Shown: positions 28,898 to 38,606, numbered from the stretch's first letter. The stretch is 64,000 bases of DNA from Rubidibacter lacunae KORDI 51-2 (GCF_000473895.1 NZ_ASSJ01000004.1:143502-207501), one strand, 5' to 3'. A program made the numbers and translations. The notes: generated from the letters alone by a model not told the origin.

Positions 28898-29653
28898 ATG
28901 ACTGAACTTATGACCGACATCCCTCGCTCCCTCGAAGAAACGATCGGGCAAGCTCGAGAGTCCACGCTGCTGGCGATCGAATCCGGTTACCGCCGCCTTC
29001 AAGTGGACTTAGCCATTCCCGAGATTGCCCTGCAAGGTCAGCGACTGGCGTGGAGCTTCAGCGAGCTATTTCGCGATTGCGGGATGGGACTGAAGGTGCT
29101 CTTCGCCGACACCGGTGCGGCAGCGTTGGCGCGGCGCGATTGGGGTGAAGTGCCATTCCGGGTCGACGATCTCGGCAGCCGTAATTTTCCCATCGAGCGC
29201 AAGATGGCAACGGAGGACGAGATTTACTTGCTGCCGTGTCCTTCGGCAGTAGAAGTTCAGAAAGTAGAAGAGCTGTGCAATCTCGCTGGCGATCGCCCGG
29301 TTATCCTGCTCGCTCCCCAGCTCGAAGACGTATCGATCGTGGGAATTGGTTACGCAGCACGCCAGCTACGCGAGCGATTTTTAAGCACGCTCGACACTAG
29401 CTATTACCTTCGTCCCATGGAAGGTGCTGTTGTCTTACGGCGTTTTCCGGCTCCCTGGCAGGTATGGCGCGAGCTAGAGGACGACGGGTACGAACTGCTG
29501 CACGAAGGCGGACAGAAACCCATGGCTGAAGCCCTAGATCGCATCCTAGCCGGCACCGATGCTGATGAGGGCGAGAAAGCAACGCCCGTTCCGACTAAGA
29601 AGCCGGGGATGCTTACAAACCTGCAGCGGTTCCTCCGTGCATTGAGCAATTGA
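28898..29653 (+). CDS. DUF1995 family protein
   Basis: A 251-residue protein of a family shared by cyanobacteria and plastids. It starts with PRSLEETIGQARESTLLAIESG, characteristic of DUF1995, and has YLLPCPSAVEVQKVEEL in the middle and SYYLRPMEGAVVLRRFP later. The plant protein LPA3, needed for photosystem II accumulation, carries this domain (from memory), so a role in photosystem assembly is possible but unproven. Residues ~215-240 are a charged linker before a short C-terminal helix. No signal peptide. It is convergent with natE. Confidence 0.85.
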   Translation: MTELMTDIPRSLEETIGQARESTLLAIESGYRRLQVDLAIPEIALQGQRLAWSFSELFRDCGMGLKVLFADTGAAALARRDWGEVPFRVDDLGSRNFPIERKMATEDEIYLLPCPSAVEVQKVEELCNLAGDRPVILLAPQLEDVSIVGIGYAARQLRERFLSTLDTSYYLRPMEGAVVLRRFPAPWQVWRELEDDGYELLHEGGQKPMAEALDRILAGTDADEGEKATPVPTKKPGMLTNLQRFLRALSN

Positions 29654-29712
29654 TCGCCACTCGAGCAACCGTTCGATCGACAGGATGTGTCGCTTATCGG
29701 CATTTATCCGGG

Positions 29713-30462
29713 CTATGTGTGATAAGCCGCGCCCAAATACAATTCGCCAACCTTCGGATCGTTCAGCAACTCGCGACCGGGACCCTCAAAGCGATCGCGT
29801 CCGCTTTCTAAGACGTAGCCGCGATCCGCCATCTCCAATGCGCGCCGCGCGTTTTGTTCGACGAGCACGATCGCTTTCCCTGCTTGGTTGATGGCCTTAA
29901 TCTGCTCGAACACGCTCGACACCAGTTGTGGTGACAGCGCCGCAGATGGTTCGTCGAGGAGCAGCAAATCTGGGTCGAGCATCAGCGCCCGACCCATTGC
30001 CAACATCTGACGCTCGCCGCCCGAGAGCGTGCCGGCGCGCTGGCGCCGGCGCCGTTTTAGGACGGGAAACATCGTGAAGATACGCTCTTTGAGTTGTTTG
30101 TTAGAACCGCTCAAAACGAACGCGCCCATCTCGAGGTTTTCTTCAACCGACAGCGAAGGGAACACGTTGGAAATTTGCGGCACGTAGCACATGCCGCGCT
30201 GGACGATCGCGTTAGAGCGCAGGCCGGCGATGTTCTCCCCTTTGAACCAAATCTCCCCGCGATTGGGCTTGAGCAATCCGAAGATTGTTTTGGCGAGGGT
30301 CGATTTGCCTGCACCGTTGGGGCCGATCACTGCCACGAGCTCTCCCGGCGCGATCGCGAAGTTAATGCCTTGCAGGATGTCGAGGTCTTTAACGTACCCC
30401 GCGTATACGTCCTCGACCACAAGAAGCGGTTCCGTCGCGGCACGGTGATTGGTATCGGTCAT
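29713..30462 (-). CDS. natE: Neutral amino acid ABC transporter ATP-binding subunit NatE (LivF type)
   Basis: 249 residues from the ATG at 30462; an upstream in-frame TTG adds four residues. Walker A is GPNGAGKST, the Q-loop lies in CYVPQISNVFPSLSVEENL, the ABC signature is LSGGERQ, Walker B is LLLLDEPS, and the switch His is replaced by Gln in LVEQN, as usual in LivF proteins. The sequence fits Synechocystis NatE (slr1881) from memory, one of two ATPases of the N-I/N-II neutral amino acid uptake system. Its partners natA-D are not in the window, as is normal for the dispersed cyanobacterial genes. Confidence 0.88.
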   Translation of the reverse strand: MTDTNHRAATEPLLVVEDVYAGYVKDLDILQGINFAIAPGELVAVIGPNGAGKSTLAKTIFGLLKPNRGEIWFKGENIAGLRSNAIVQRGMCYVPQISNVFPSLSVEENLEMGAFVLSGSNKQLKERIFTMFPVLKRRRRQRAGTLSGGERQMLAMGRALMLDPDLLLLDEPSAALSPQLVSSVFEQIKAINQAGKAIVLVEQNARRALEMADRGYVLESGRDRFEGPGRELLNDPKVGELYLGAAYHT

Positions 30463-30565
30463 GGATGATAGCAAGCGTTAGAGCGGGCACAGGGCAAGGC
30501 ACGATCGCCGGGTCGACCAAACGCCATTAACTTTTGTGGGTTGGTCTCGGCAGGGACACTCGATT

Positions 30566-30793
30566 CTATTCTGGAGTCTTTTGGAGTTCGGGACGTTCTT
30601 CAGGAACGATCGCGCCTTCAACCGGGCATACTTGCAGGCAAATGCCACAGTCGATGCAGGTGTTAAAGTCGATCCAGAACCAATCGGTGCCTTTGACATT
30701 CTTGCCGGGACCGGGATGGATGCAGGCGACCGGACAAGCGTCGGTGCAATCGGCAACCCCCTCGCAGATGTCGGTCGCAATAGTGTAGGGCAC
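30566..30793 (-). CDS. Bacterial-type ferredoxin with two 4Fe-4S cluster motifs
   Basis: 75 residues from a GTG at 30793, chosen because AGGAG lies ten bases upstream and VPYTIATDICEG is the conserved start. The cluster motifs are CEGVADCTDACPVAC and CIDCGICLQVCPVEG, separated by a short insert with GPGKNVKGTDWFWID. This insert marks the ferredoxin group related to Synechocystis ssr3184. It transfers electrons in the cytoplasm; the partner is unknown. It lies 100 bp upstream of natE on the same strand, which is probably coincidental. Confidence 0.9.
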   Translation of the reverse strand: MPYTIATDICEGVADCTDACPVACIHPGPGKNVKGTDWFWIDFNTCIDCGICLQVCPVEGAIVPEERPELQKTPE

Positions 30794-31179
30794 GGGAACG
30801 AGTCTCCTCCAAAATCGGGTAACCATACTATCGGGTAGCCATACTACTGTAGTCCCGGTTTGCAGCGATCGCGGCCGCACTAAGGGTTGCTGCACTGGTA
30901 ATACCCCGTTGATGTGTCTAGCCTAGATAGAGAATCGAGCAATGCTCTGACCAGGTTCTCCAGGCGGAGGGAAGATAGCAAAAGACTCTCCCTTCGCTCG
31001 CGGAATCGCTTGACCCGCTCGGCAATATAAGTTGACCCTTGCCGACCCAGAAGTCTTGCGGATTGGCGATCGCCTGCCGGTTGACGTGATTCGCCCAACT
31101 GCCTACAGTGAGCAAACGCCCCCGCGCTCCTGCCGTTCCCATCGGTTCGCTCGGTCGATCTTTCGTTCCAGCCGCCCCT

Positions 31180-32361
31180 ATGACAGCATTCTTCGATCGC
31201 GCCTGGCCGTTCTGGCCCGCACTGCCAATCTATCCCTTCGACCAGCGCCCGACCCTCCGCCGCGAAGCGATCGCCGACACCCTGTGGACATTCGATCAAT
31301 TCCAGGGCATTTTCTACGTGGTCGTGCCGGTGCGGATGAGCGTGATACGGTTGGAGCGCGGCGGCTTACTGGTCTATGCTCCGATCGCGCCAACGGCAGA
31401 ATGCGTGCGCCTCGTCCGCGAGTTGGAAGCGCGTTACGGCGAAGTCAAGTACATCATCTTACCCACTGCGTCCGGGCTGGAGCATAAGGTCTTCGTCGGA
31501 CCTTTCGCGCGGCGTTTCCCGAACGCGCACGTGTTTGTGGTGCAAGGACAGTGGAGTTACCCGGCTAATTTGCCGCTGAGTTGGTTGGGGTTTCCGAGCA
31601 AACGCACTCACGTCCTGCCAGCCGACAGTCGCGATGCGCCCTTTGCCGACGAATTCGACTATGCTTGTCTCGGACCGATTCAGCTCGGGCTCGGACCCTT
31701 CGCCGAAGTCGCGTTTTACCACCGGCGATCGCGCGCGCTCTTCACCACCGACACGATCCTGTCGCTGCCTGCCGACCCACCACCCGTTCTGAACCAGCAT
31801 CCGTATCCGCTGCTGTTCCACGCCCGCAGTGATGTGCGCGAGGCGATTGTTGACACCCCAGATAACCGCCGCCGGGGCTGGCAGCGTATGTCTTTGTTTG
31901 CGTTTTACTTTCAACCCGGCGCGCTCGAAATCGTGCCGCTCGGCCGGGCACTCCGCGAATCCGTGCATTCCTCCGATCGCTCCAAAAAAGGGTACTTCGG
32001 GTTGTTTCCGTTTCGGTGGGTCGGCGACGACTGGCAGCGATCGTTCCAGAAGCTCCACGATGGCGGGCGGTTGTTCGTCGCTCCGATCCTGCAAAAGCTC
32101 ATTCTCAACCGCGCGCCGAACGCAACGCGCGCTTGGGTCGGTCGCGTGACCGCTTGGGAGTTCGAGCAGATCGTTCCCTGCCACCTCACCGCCCCAGTTG
32201 CTGCAACGCCAGACCAATTCCGTGCCGCCTTTGCCTTCCTCGATGCCGAGTCGGCACCAGGTACGGAGCGCCATCCACTGCCAGCCGAAGATTTTGCCTT
32301 CCTCGATGATTTGAACGAACGCCTCGTCGCCGCTGGCATAGCTCCACCGCCCCTCCGGTAA
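31180..32361 (+). CDS. DUF4336 protein (metallo-beta-lactamase-like fold)
   Basis: 393 residues from the ATG at 31180; a GTG 24 codons earlier is possible but its extension is not conserved-looking. DUF4336 family members have an MBL-like fold. Here MSVIRLERGGLLVYAPIAPT, YIILPTASGLEHKVF and RALFTTDTILSLP give the characteristic order. The HxHxDH zinc motif of true MBL hydrolases is absent, so an ordinary hydrolase role is doubtful. The protein is soluble, without signal peptide. Its function is unknown; homologues are common in cyanobacteria and plastids. Confidence 0.8.
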   Translation: MTAFFDRAWPFWPALPIYPFDQRPTLRREAIADTLWTFDQFQGIFYVVVPVRMSVIRLERGGLLVYAPIAPTAECVRLVRELEARYGEVKYIILPTASGLEHKVFVGPFARRFPNAHVFVVQGQWSYPANLPLSWLGFPSKRTHVLPADSRDAPFADEFDYACLGPIQLGLGPFAEVAFYHRRSRALFTTDTILSLPADPPPVLNQHPYPLLFHARSDVREAIVDTPDNRRRGWQRMSLFAFYFQPGALEIVPLGRALRESVHSSDRSKKGYFGLFPFRWVGDDWQRSFQKLHDGGRLFVAPILQKLILNRAPNATRAWVGRVTAWEFEQIVPCHLTAPVAATPDQFRAAFAFLDAESAPGTERHPLPAEDFAFLDDLNERLVAAGIAPPPLR

Positions 32362-32646
32362 AGCGGTCGCGACAGACCGCAAACCGTCAATCGCCGACCG
32401 AGGTCGAGTCCCTGGGAAGGGCTGAAGAATCATCTGCGTCGGCAACTCAACCCGTTGGAGAATTTCTGGGATGCAGTCGACCGAACGTTCGGAAAACAGT
32501 CCCGACCAACCATTCAAGTTCCGTGCCGCGAACGACCCTTCAAACACCATTTTTATTGTTGGGACTCGACGAACGACCAACACAACCTGAATGGCTCTTT
32601 ATGCAACTATTTCAAGGTCTACTACAGCTCATGCCGCGATCGCCAT
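32362..32646. other. 285 bp between convergent genes, no gene seen
   Basis: Between the DUF4336 gene and the flavoprotein gene. No supported frame or clear terminator was found. Confidence 0.4.
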
Positions 32647-34047
32647 TCACAATAGGCGTCGGTCTAGCCAACGTTGCCAGCCGCGCGATCGCCCCCGCCC
32701 CAACCGCGCCGTTGGTGGCACCACTGCCGCCAAACCATCCTCCGGTGGCAGCCAAGCAGCTAGAGCGTAGAGGTCTACCCCTCGTTTCATTGCCAGCGCG
32801 ATCGCTCCCACGATTTCCTCCGCCAGTGCGCCGAACACCTGTGCCCCCACGACCCGTCCGTTCGGTCGCGCCACCAGCTTGCAAAATCCCGTTGCCTCGT
32901 CTCGCATCCACGCCGCAACCGGCAAGCGATCGCTTGCATACTCGCTGCAACACGCGAACGTCGCGTTGCCGTACGCTTGTCTTGCTTCGGCCTCCGACAA
33001 CCCCACCGTCGCTAAAGGTGGATCCGTCGCGATCGCCCACGGCAAGCCGCTCGCTGTCAGCTGCTGCCACGGTAGCGCCCGCAAATTCCCCGCAATCACC
33101 CGCGCTTCCAGACGCGTCCGGCGATCGCTCCCCGACGCCCCATCCGCACCGCAGGCTAAGATGTCGTGCTGCGACGTCCGCAAGCGTGCGTCCACCTGCA
33201 GGCCGCGCGGCCGATACTTAACGCCCAACCCTTCCAATCCCAACCCGGCCAAACGGGGTTCCACGCCCGCCGCCATTACCAGTACGCCTGCGGTCAGCCC
33301 GCGATCGCCCACCTGTAGCTTGACTCCGCCTGCTTCCGCAGCTCGTACGCACGCGATCGCCCCCTGGGTCATCACCCGCACGCCGTCCGCTTCTAGTTGC
33401 GCCTGCAACCACGCATCTGCCTCCGCGTCCATCCCGGCTACTGCCCGACCGTCCGGCAACAGCAACAGTACCGTCTTACCCCAGCGCGCGAGCTGCTGTG
33501 CCAACTCCGCACCTGCCGTATCGCCCCCCGCAACCGCGACTGTTGAGGGCAAATCGGCGATGCTGCTTTCTCTACTCCAGATTGTTGCCGGCGATCGATA
33601 CTCTACGTTCTCCAACCCCTGAATTGCCGGTACTCGTGCCTGGGTGCCCGTCGCCAACACGACTCGGCGCGTCGGCAACACGCGATCGCCCGCCCGCACG
33701 ACTGGATGCGATCGTGCCTCCCGCTCGATCAGCCCGCTCCCGACGACAACATCGACACCCGCTGCCGCCAATACCGCTGCCGCAACACCCCTCTCTGCTG
33801 CCAACCGGGCTAACTCCGCTCGTGCTTGCCAGTTGCTTGTAGGGGCGATCGCCTCCCCCAGCCCCATTGCCGGTCCCGCAATCTGCACCGCACGCGCGGC
33901 CGCCTGACGATAAAACTCGCTGGCAGGGAGCTTGGCATCACTTCGCTGCGTCACCCATGCCGTCCTCAATCCTGCCTGCGCTGCCCGCAACGCCACCTCT
34001 CGGGCCGCCAGCGTCGGACCGATCGCGACGATCTCATACGCTGTCAT
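32647..34047 (-). CDS. FAD/NAD(P)-dependent oxidoreductase lacking the redox disulfide
   Basis: 466 residues from the ATG at 34047 (an in-frame ATG at 34056 is equally possible). The architecture is that of the lipoamide dehydrogenase/mercuric reductase family: an N-terminal FAD site (IVAIGPTLAAREVALRAAQ), central NAD(P) site (VAVAGGDTAGAELAQQLARWG), ILACGAD and a C-terminal dimerisation domain (LPWAIATDPPLATVGLSE). The CxxxxC redox motif is replaced by a stretch with no cysteine, and the C-terminal His-Glu pair is missing too. It therefore cannot be a classical disulfide reductase. Its start overlaps the end of cobD by 14 bp, suggesting translational coupling. Substrate unknown. Confidence 0.82.
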   Translation of the reverse strand: MTAYEIVAIGPTLAAREVALRAAQAGLRTAWVTQRSDAKLPASEFYRQAAARAVQIAGPAMGLGEAIAPTSNWQARAELARLAAERGVAAAVLAAAGVDVVVGSGLIEREARSHPVVRAGDRVLPTRRVVLATGTQARVPAIQGLENVEYRSPATIWSRESSIADLPSTVAVAGGDTAGAELAQQLARWGKTVLLLLPDGRAVAGMDAEADAWLQAQLEADGVRVMTQGAIACVRAAEAGGVKLQVGDRGLTAGVLVMAAGVEPRLAGLGLEGLGVKYRPRGLQVDARLRTSQHDILACGADGASGSDRRTRLEARVIAGNLRALPWQQLTASGLPWAIATDPPLATVGLSEAEARQAYGNATFACCSEYASDRLPVAAWMRDEATGFCKLVARPNGRVVGAQVFGALAEEIVGAIALAMKRGVDLYALAAWLPPEDGLAAVVPPTARLGRGRSRGWQRWLDRRLL

Positions 34048-35167
34048 GACCGCCATCCGCCAATACATCTGCCAGCGCAGCCACCAGGCGATCGTTGTCC
34101 GCACGATCGCGCACCGCCGTTCGGAAATAGCGATCGCCCAACTCGGGGAAGGTGGTGCAGTGTCGGATCAGCAGGCGGTGACGCACCAACAACTGCTCTT
34201 GCAGCTCCAGGACCGACCGTCGCGATCGCACCAACAGAAAATTCGTCGTACTCGCCAGCGGCTCTAACCCCGGCAGCTCCGCCAGCCCTTCGCGCAAGCG
34301 CTCCCGCTCCAACGGCAGCCACGCTCGCGTCCGCACCTGAAACGCCGTATCTCCCACGATCGCCTCACCTGCCGCGGCTGCCAATATGTTCACCGGCCAC
34401 GGATCGCGCCACTGCTGCCAGCGCTGCAACCGCTGCGGATGCGCGATCGCGTACCCCAAGCGCAGCCCCGGCAAACTGTAAAACTTTGTCAGCGATCGCA
34501 ACACCACTAGATTCGGATGCGACGCGATCTCCGTCACCACACTCGGCTGCAGGTCCGGAGGCAAAAAATCGATAAACGCTTCATCTACCACCACTAGCGC
34601 GTAATGCTCCAGCGCTGCCAGCAGCTCAGACCGCGCAAATGACTTCCCCGTGGGATTGTGCGGGTTGTTGATCAGCAGTCCGACGCGATCGCCTCCAGTT
34701 CCCGCTCTTAATATTACGTCTGGCAGCGGCAGCTCGGTCGCCGCTATCGCCTCCGGCGTCTCCAGCACCAGCCGTCGCGATCGCATGCGCCCCCCAAATG
34801 CTTGTAGCGCTCGTTCGTAGTCCGCAAATCCCGGCACGATTGTCTCGACGGCATCCAGCTCCGCCAGCTCGCGGGCCGCCCAGCTGAGCAGCTCTGCCGC
34901 ACCATTCCCCGGTAGCACCCATTCTGGCTCCATCCCGTGCTGGGCGCCCAACACTGCCCGCAGCCGCGAATAGCTCGGATCTGGGTACGCCGTCAGCTTG
35001 CACACCGCCGCTTGGACGGCTGCGATCGCGTTCGGAGGGGGACCCAGTGGATTGATACTGGCTGAAAAGTCCGTCAAAGACTCAGGTGGGCAGCCCGCCA
35101 AACGAGCTGCCCAAAAGAGATTGCCGCCGTGGCGGGGGTGTCCGGACAAAGCAGGCACCAACCGCAC
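34034..35167 (-). CDS. cobD: L-threonine-O-3-phosphate decarboxylase CobD-like aminotransferase
   Basis: 377 residues from the GTG at 35167, 13 bp after the HU stop. The open frame extends upstream, but only as an Arg-rich shadow of HU. Fold-type I PLP enzyme: HGGNLFWAA and FSASINPLGPP at the N-terminus, INNPHNPTGKSF, and the PLP lysine in RSLTKFYSLPGLRLGYA. The first block separates CobD from histidinol-phosphate aminotransferase, its closest look-alike. It makes (R)-1-amino-2-propanol phosphate for the nucleotide loop of cobalamin or pseudocobalamin. Confidence 0.85.
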   Translation of the reverse strand: MRLVPALSGHPRHGGNLFWAARLAGCPPESLTDFSASINPLGPPPNAIAAVQAAVCKLTAYPDPSYSRLRAVLGAQHGMEPEWVLPGNGAAELLSWAARELAELDAVETIVPGFADYERALQAFGGRMRSRRLVLETPEAIAATELPLPDVILRAGTGGDRVGLLINNPHNPTGKSFARSELLAALEHYALVVVDEAFIDFLPPDLQPSVVTEIASHPNLVVLRSLTKFYSLPGLRLGYAIAHPQRLQRWQQWRDPWPVNILAAAAGEAIVGDTAFQVRTRAWLPLERERLREGLAELPGLEPLASTTNFLLVRSRRSVLELQEQLLVRHRLLIRHCTTFPELGDRYFRTAVRDRADNDRLVAALADVLADGGHDSV

Positions 35168-35180
35168 GCGATCGTCGCTA

Positions 35181-35456
35181 CTAGGGAGCAACCTTCTCCT
35201 TGAACGACTTACCTGCCGAAAATGCCGGGACGCGCGTCGCCGGGATTTCCATCTTGTCTCCAGTTTTCGGATTGCGACCTTCGCGAGCCTTACGCTCGCG
35301 CGACTCGAACGACCCAAAGCCCACCAGCGTGACCTTTTCGCCATCCGAAACCGCTTCCATAATCGTATCGAGCGCTGCCGTCAATACGGCATCCGCCTGC
35401 TTTTTGGTGACGGTTGTTTTCTCTGCAATCTGATCGATTAAATCACCTTTGTTCAT
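35181..35456 (-). CDS. hup: DNA-binding protein HU
   Basis: A 91-residue nucleoid protein of the bacterial histone-like family. MNKGDLIDQIAEKTTVTKKQAD starts helix one; the body VTLVGFGSFESRERKAREGRN and the beta-arm NPKTGDKMEIPA with the conserved tip Pro are intact. It bends and compacts DNA as a dimer. The upstream 230 bp carry its promoter and separate it from the pilQ terminator. Expression is expected to be high. The cobD gene begins 13 bp after its stop. Confidence 0.95.
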   Translation of the reverse strand: MNKGDLIDQIAEKTTVTKKQADAVLTAALDTIMEAVSDGEKVTLVGFGSFESRERKAREGRNPKTGDKMEIPATRVPAFSAGKSFKEKVAP

Positions 35457-35686
35457 GGGCGCACTCCTGAGTAGTCGAGACTAAGGACGCGATCGATCGG
35501 CAACTGTTTCTGCTAATTCTCGATCGCTCGGGAGCCACACACTCGATCGCAACGCGCAAGCGAAACGCCGAAAGGCAGAATGGCTCTGGCTTTTACAGCC
35601 CCATTCTAAAGGCAACTCGCCAATGGTGGATCGCAAGCAGCGTTAAAATATCCAGATTTCGCCATTTTTTAATAATTGCTTTTAAA

Positions 35687-35716
35687 ATTGCCCCACACCG
35701 AATGGTGCGGGGCAAT
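35687..35716 (-). terminator. Terminator after pilQ
   Basis: On the reverse strand a hairpin with ATTGCCCC pairing to GGGGCAAT, extended by an inner CACC/GGTG pairing around ATTC, is followed by TTTT. It starts 20 bp after the pilQ stop and closes the pilMNOQ operon. Confidence 0.8.
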
Positions 35717-35736
35717 CAATGCCGTTCAGTGTGGAT

Positions 35737-37731
35737 TTACTCGCCCACGTTCGGCGGAACGGGTGGGAAACCTTGCTGCTGCAGGAGTTGGCGCGCATCC
35801 GGACCCGGCGTATAGCCGTAGCCGTAGCCTGCATCCAGTGAATCGTCCATCACCTGCGGCGTTACCAGCACCACCACCTCATCGCGTTGTGTATCGGTAT
35901 TGGAGCTGCGGAACAAAGCACCGATAATCGGCAGATCTCCCAGGATCGGCCATTTGCTTACAGTAGTTACCTCAGAGTCTTGAATGATACCAGTTAGAAT
36001 CAACGTTTGACCGTCGCGCATTCGGATCAAACCCGAACTGACTTCTCGGCGAGCCAGCAAGGCAATAAGGTTGTCAGTACCAAAACCGCTGTCGAATTCC
36101 TCGATGTCGGCAATCGTGCTAATGACTGGGGTCACCGACATCGAGACAAACCCGTTGTCGTCGATCCGTTCAATATTGACATTGAGGACCAAGCCGGCCT
36201 CGCCGATCAGCGGCGTCACCGTTCGCACACCGGATTCAGTGTCAACCTCTGTTGTGACGCTGGTAATAACATCCTGGACTAACCGTACCGTCGATTCCTG
36301 ACCTTCCTGGACTACCAAAGTCGGATCGGTCAGAATCTTGGCATTACCTGAAGTGATTTGGGCTTGGATCAACGCCAAGAATCGATCCGGAGTCTGAAGC
36401 AGACCCGGAGGTGAATATCGAATGCGTCCGTCTGGTTCGATACCTGAAATTCCTGGTTGGAGAGGGTTAGCATTGGTGCCGAAATTAGGACGTGCAAATA
36501 CGCCAGGGGGAAAAGCTCCGGAAGTCGTCCCTTCAGGAACCGCAAAGGTCACGTCGCCAAAGGGGGCATTCCCCTGAAAGTCGAAGAAAGGCTGGATGGA
36601 TGCTCCATCTCCCAGTCCCAGTCCGGTAATCGGCGGAAGGATCGCTCCCGGAGCGACAGCTGAAGCAGCGGACGGAGGATTTCTGCGTCCGAAGTTGATA
36701 ACTGCGTTGCCTTCATCGCTGACGACAAACGTATCGCCAGCAGCGAACGAGAAGCTGCTGCTGAAGTTTTGCATTCCAGCGAGGTTGACGTCGACGATTT
36801 TGACATTGACCGCGACCTGTCGGCGTCGAGCGTCAAGCTGTGTCAGCATACCAGTGGCAATTTCAACGATCCGAGTTTCACCAATTAAGGTGAGCGAGTT
36901 CAGACGCTCGTCCGTCGTAACCGTCAACCCCTGCAAAAGTAACGGTGCTTCCACACCAGCTTCGTCCGGTTGCCGCGCGGTGAGCGGGCGGATATCGGGG
37001 GGTTGCAGGATTGTACGCACGATTCGCTGGGTTTCGGGATCGATTACCTGCTCTTCGAGTTGCTCCAAGATTTGTACGGCTGCTCCCTGAGTTGCCAGGA
37101 ATGTGGCTGCAGTTCCTGCATCCACCTGATTGAGGCGATAGCTGCGCGCGATCAGGTTGCGCGCTGCAGCGGGTAGTTCCGTACTGACAAAGATCGTGCG
37201 CCCGCGTCGATTGGCCTGCAAACCAGAGAGCTGCAGCATGGCATTAAACGCCTCTTGAACGGACTCGTCTTCGAGGTCTACAGAAATTGTCTGCGTGCCT
37301 TCGTCGCCACCTTCGCCAGAAAAGACCAAATTGAGGTTTGCCGATCGCGCAAGAAGAGAAAGCACCTCGCGAACGGGTGCTTCGCGCAAAACGAGACGCG
37401 GCACGCGCACGCTGGTGCCGAGATCGACCACGGCTGGCGACGTATCGATTGTGGATACTGCCATATCGCCAACTGGGGGAGCCACGGCTCGAGGTCGCGT
37501 CGGTCTCACGGGGGTAACGCGCACTCCAGTGGCGTTGGAAAGCGCCGGTTGCCCATCGATCGTAACGCCGGGGTTGGGAAAAAGGACTTGGGGATTTGCG
37601 GCTTGCACTAGCAGGTGTTGCTGGCGAAAGCCATTCACTTGCTGCAATGGCCGGGCACTAGCCGCCAAGGGTGGAGCTGCCAAGACGGCAGCCCCCAATA
37701 AAGTCGCCAGTTGCTGATAAGGTCGTTTCAC
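35737..37731 (-). CDS. pilQ: Type IV pilus secretin PilQ
   Basis: 664 residues from the GTG at 37731, chosen because GGAGGAG lies six bases upstream. A signal peptide covers residues ~1-25. A secretin N-terminal (STN) domain lies at ~125-195 (VLSLLARSANLNLVF), then NolW-like repeats, and a C-terminal secretin domain with DPTLVVQEGQESTVRLVQDV and PILGDLPIIGALFRS. It forms the outer-membrane pore for pili. The N-terminal AMIN domain usual in cyanobacterial PilQ is not visible, and the protein is about 100 residues shorter than I would expect. It is last in pilM-N-O-Q. Confidence 0.93.
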   Translation of the reverse strand: MKRPYQQLATLLGAAVLAAPPLAASARPLQQVNGFRQQHLLVQAANPQVLFPNPGVTIDGQPALSNATGVRVTPVRPTRPRAVAPPVGDMAVSTIDTSPAVVDLGTSVRVPRLVLREAPVREVLSLLARSANLNLVFSGEGGDEGTQTISVDLEDESVQEAFNAMLQLSGLQANRRGRTIFVSTELPAAARNLIARSYRLNQVDAGTAATFLATQGAAVQILEQLEEQVIDPETQRIVRTILQPPDIRPLTARQPDEAGVEAPLLLQGLTVTTDERLNSLTLIGETRIVEIATGMLTQLDARRRQVAVNVKIVDVNLAGMQNFSSSFSFAAGDTFVVSDEGNAVINFGRRNPPSAASAVAPGAILPPITGLGLGDGASIQPFFDFQGNAPFGDVTFAVPEGTTSGAFPPGVFARPNFGTNANPLQPGISGIEPDGRIRYSPPGLLQTPDRFLALIQAQITSGNAKILTDPTLVVQEGQESTVRLVQDVITSVTTEVDTESGVRTVTPLIGEAGLVLNVNIERIDDNGFVSMSVTPVISTIADIEEFDSGFGTDNLIALLARREVSSGLIRMRDGQTLILTGIIQDSEVTTVSKWPILGDLPIIGALFRSSNTDTQRDEVVVLVTPQVMDDSLDAGYGYGYTPGPDARQLLQQQGFPPVPPNVGE

Positions 37732-37826
37732 GATTTGCTCCTCCACCAATTGAGTATTGCGCTCTCAATACAAACTGTGTCTATCACTAGCTGGGGTTGA
37801 CATGCCAAACTTTGGTGTTTTGCTGC

Positions 37827-38606
37827 CTAATTACCGACCTCTGCTGCAGCTGCCTCTGCTGCTTCGGCTGCAGCAGCTGCCTTTTCTGCTTCGGTGAGGG
37901 GCAAGACAGCCTCAAGCTGAAATGTCGTTCGCAATTGCGGCGACGCTGTTGCGACGAAACCCTGACGCGAGCGGTCAAATCTGAAGGGAGTCGGCTCGTC
38001 AACCTTAGTGTCAAGATTACGAACGATGAGTAGCGGCTGTAGGCGCTCGAGTTCAGCAAGGACGGCACGCGTCTGCTGAAAAGTCCCGGATGTCTCAACC
38101 TGGTAGCGCTTGCGCTTAATCTTCCCGTTGATAGCCTCGCCGAACGAGTCGTCTGTCACTATGACGGCTTGGGCATCAACCTCACTGAATTCGCGCAACT
38201 CAAACCCCCCTTTTGACGAAGTTGCATTACCGGCAACTTCAATAAGTGTTTTCTCCAAGTCGACAAGTATCGTATCCAGACTCGATTCGCTGGACAATAA
38301 AGCGAGCACTTGTTGCTGGCGGCTACGAGCAGTCTGCAATTGGTCTTGCACGGCTGCGATATCTTTTTGGACGGACGGCTGCTCGTCAATTTGCCGTTGG
38401 GCATCGTTGCGCTGCTGCACCAGTTGGTCGTAGCGCGCGCGCGCGGGCTGCACGAAGTTCAACCACGCATAAAGAGCAATCGCAAATCCGGCAACCCCGA
38501 GTAAAACCCCGCTTACCTGAGGCGTCAGAGTAAGGCCAAAAACGGTAGGGTACTCGGGAGGCAGCTCGTCATCTTGTCCGAGAGCAAAGTCGTTTGTGAA
38601 TGACAT
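37827..38606 (-). CDS. pilO: Type IV pilus alignment protein PilO
   Basis: A 259-residue inner-membrane protein: a short cytoplasmic N-terminus, one membrane segment (~residues 32-52, VLLGVAGFAIALYAW), a coiled coil (~55-105, rich in Gln), and a periplasmic ferredoxin-like domain. The C-terminus is an Ala/Glu run unusual in length. It pairs with PilN to link the cytoplasmic PilM ring to the PilQ secretin. PilN lies upstream with a 78 bp gap. Confidence 0.88.
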   Translation of the reverse strand: MSFTNDFALGQDDELPPEYPTVFGLTLTPQVSGVLLGVAGFAIALYAWLNFVQPARARYDQLVQQRNDAQRQIDEQPSVQKDIAAVQDQLQTARSRQQQVLALLSSESSLDTILVDLEKTLIEVAGNATSSKGGFELREFSEVDAQAVIVTDDSFGEAINGKIKRKRYQVETSGTFQQTRAVLAELERLQPLLIVRNLDTKVDEPTPFRFDRSRQGFVATASPQLRTTFQLEAVLPLTEAEKAAAAAEAAEAAAAEVGN

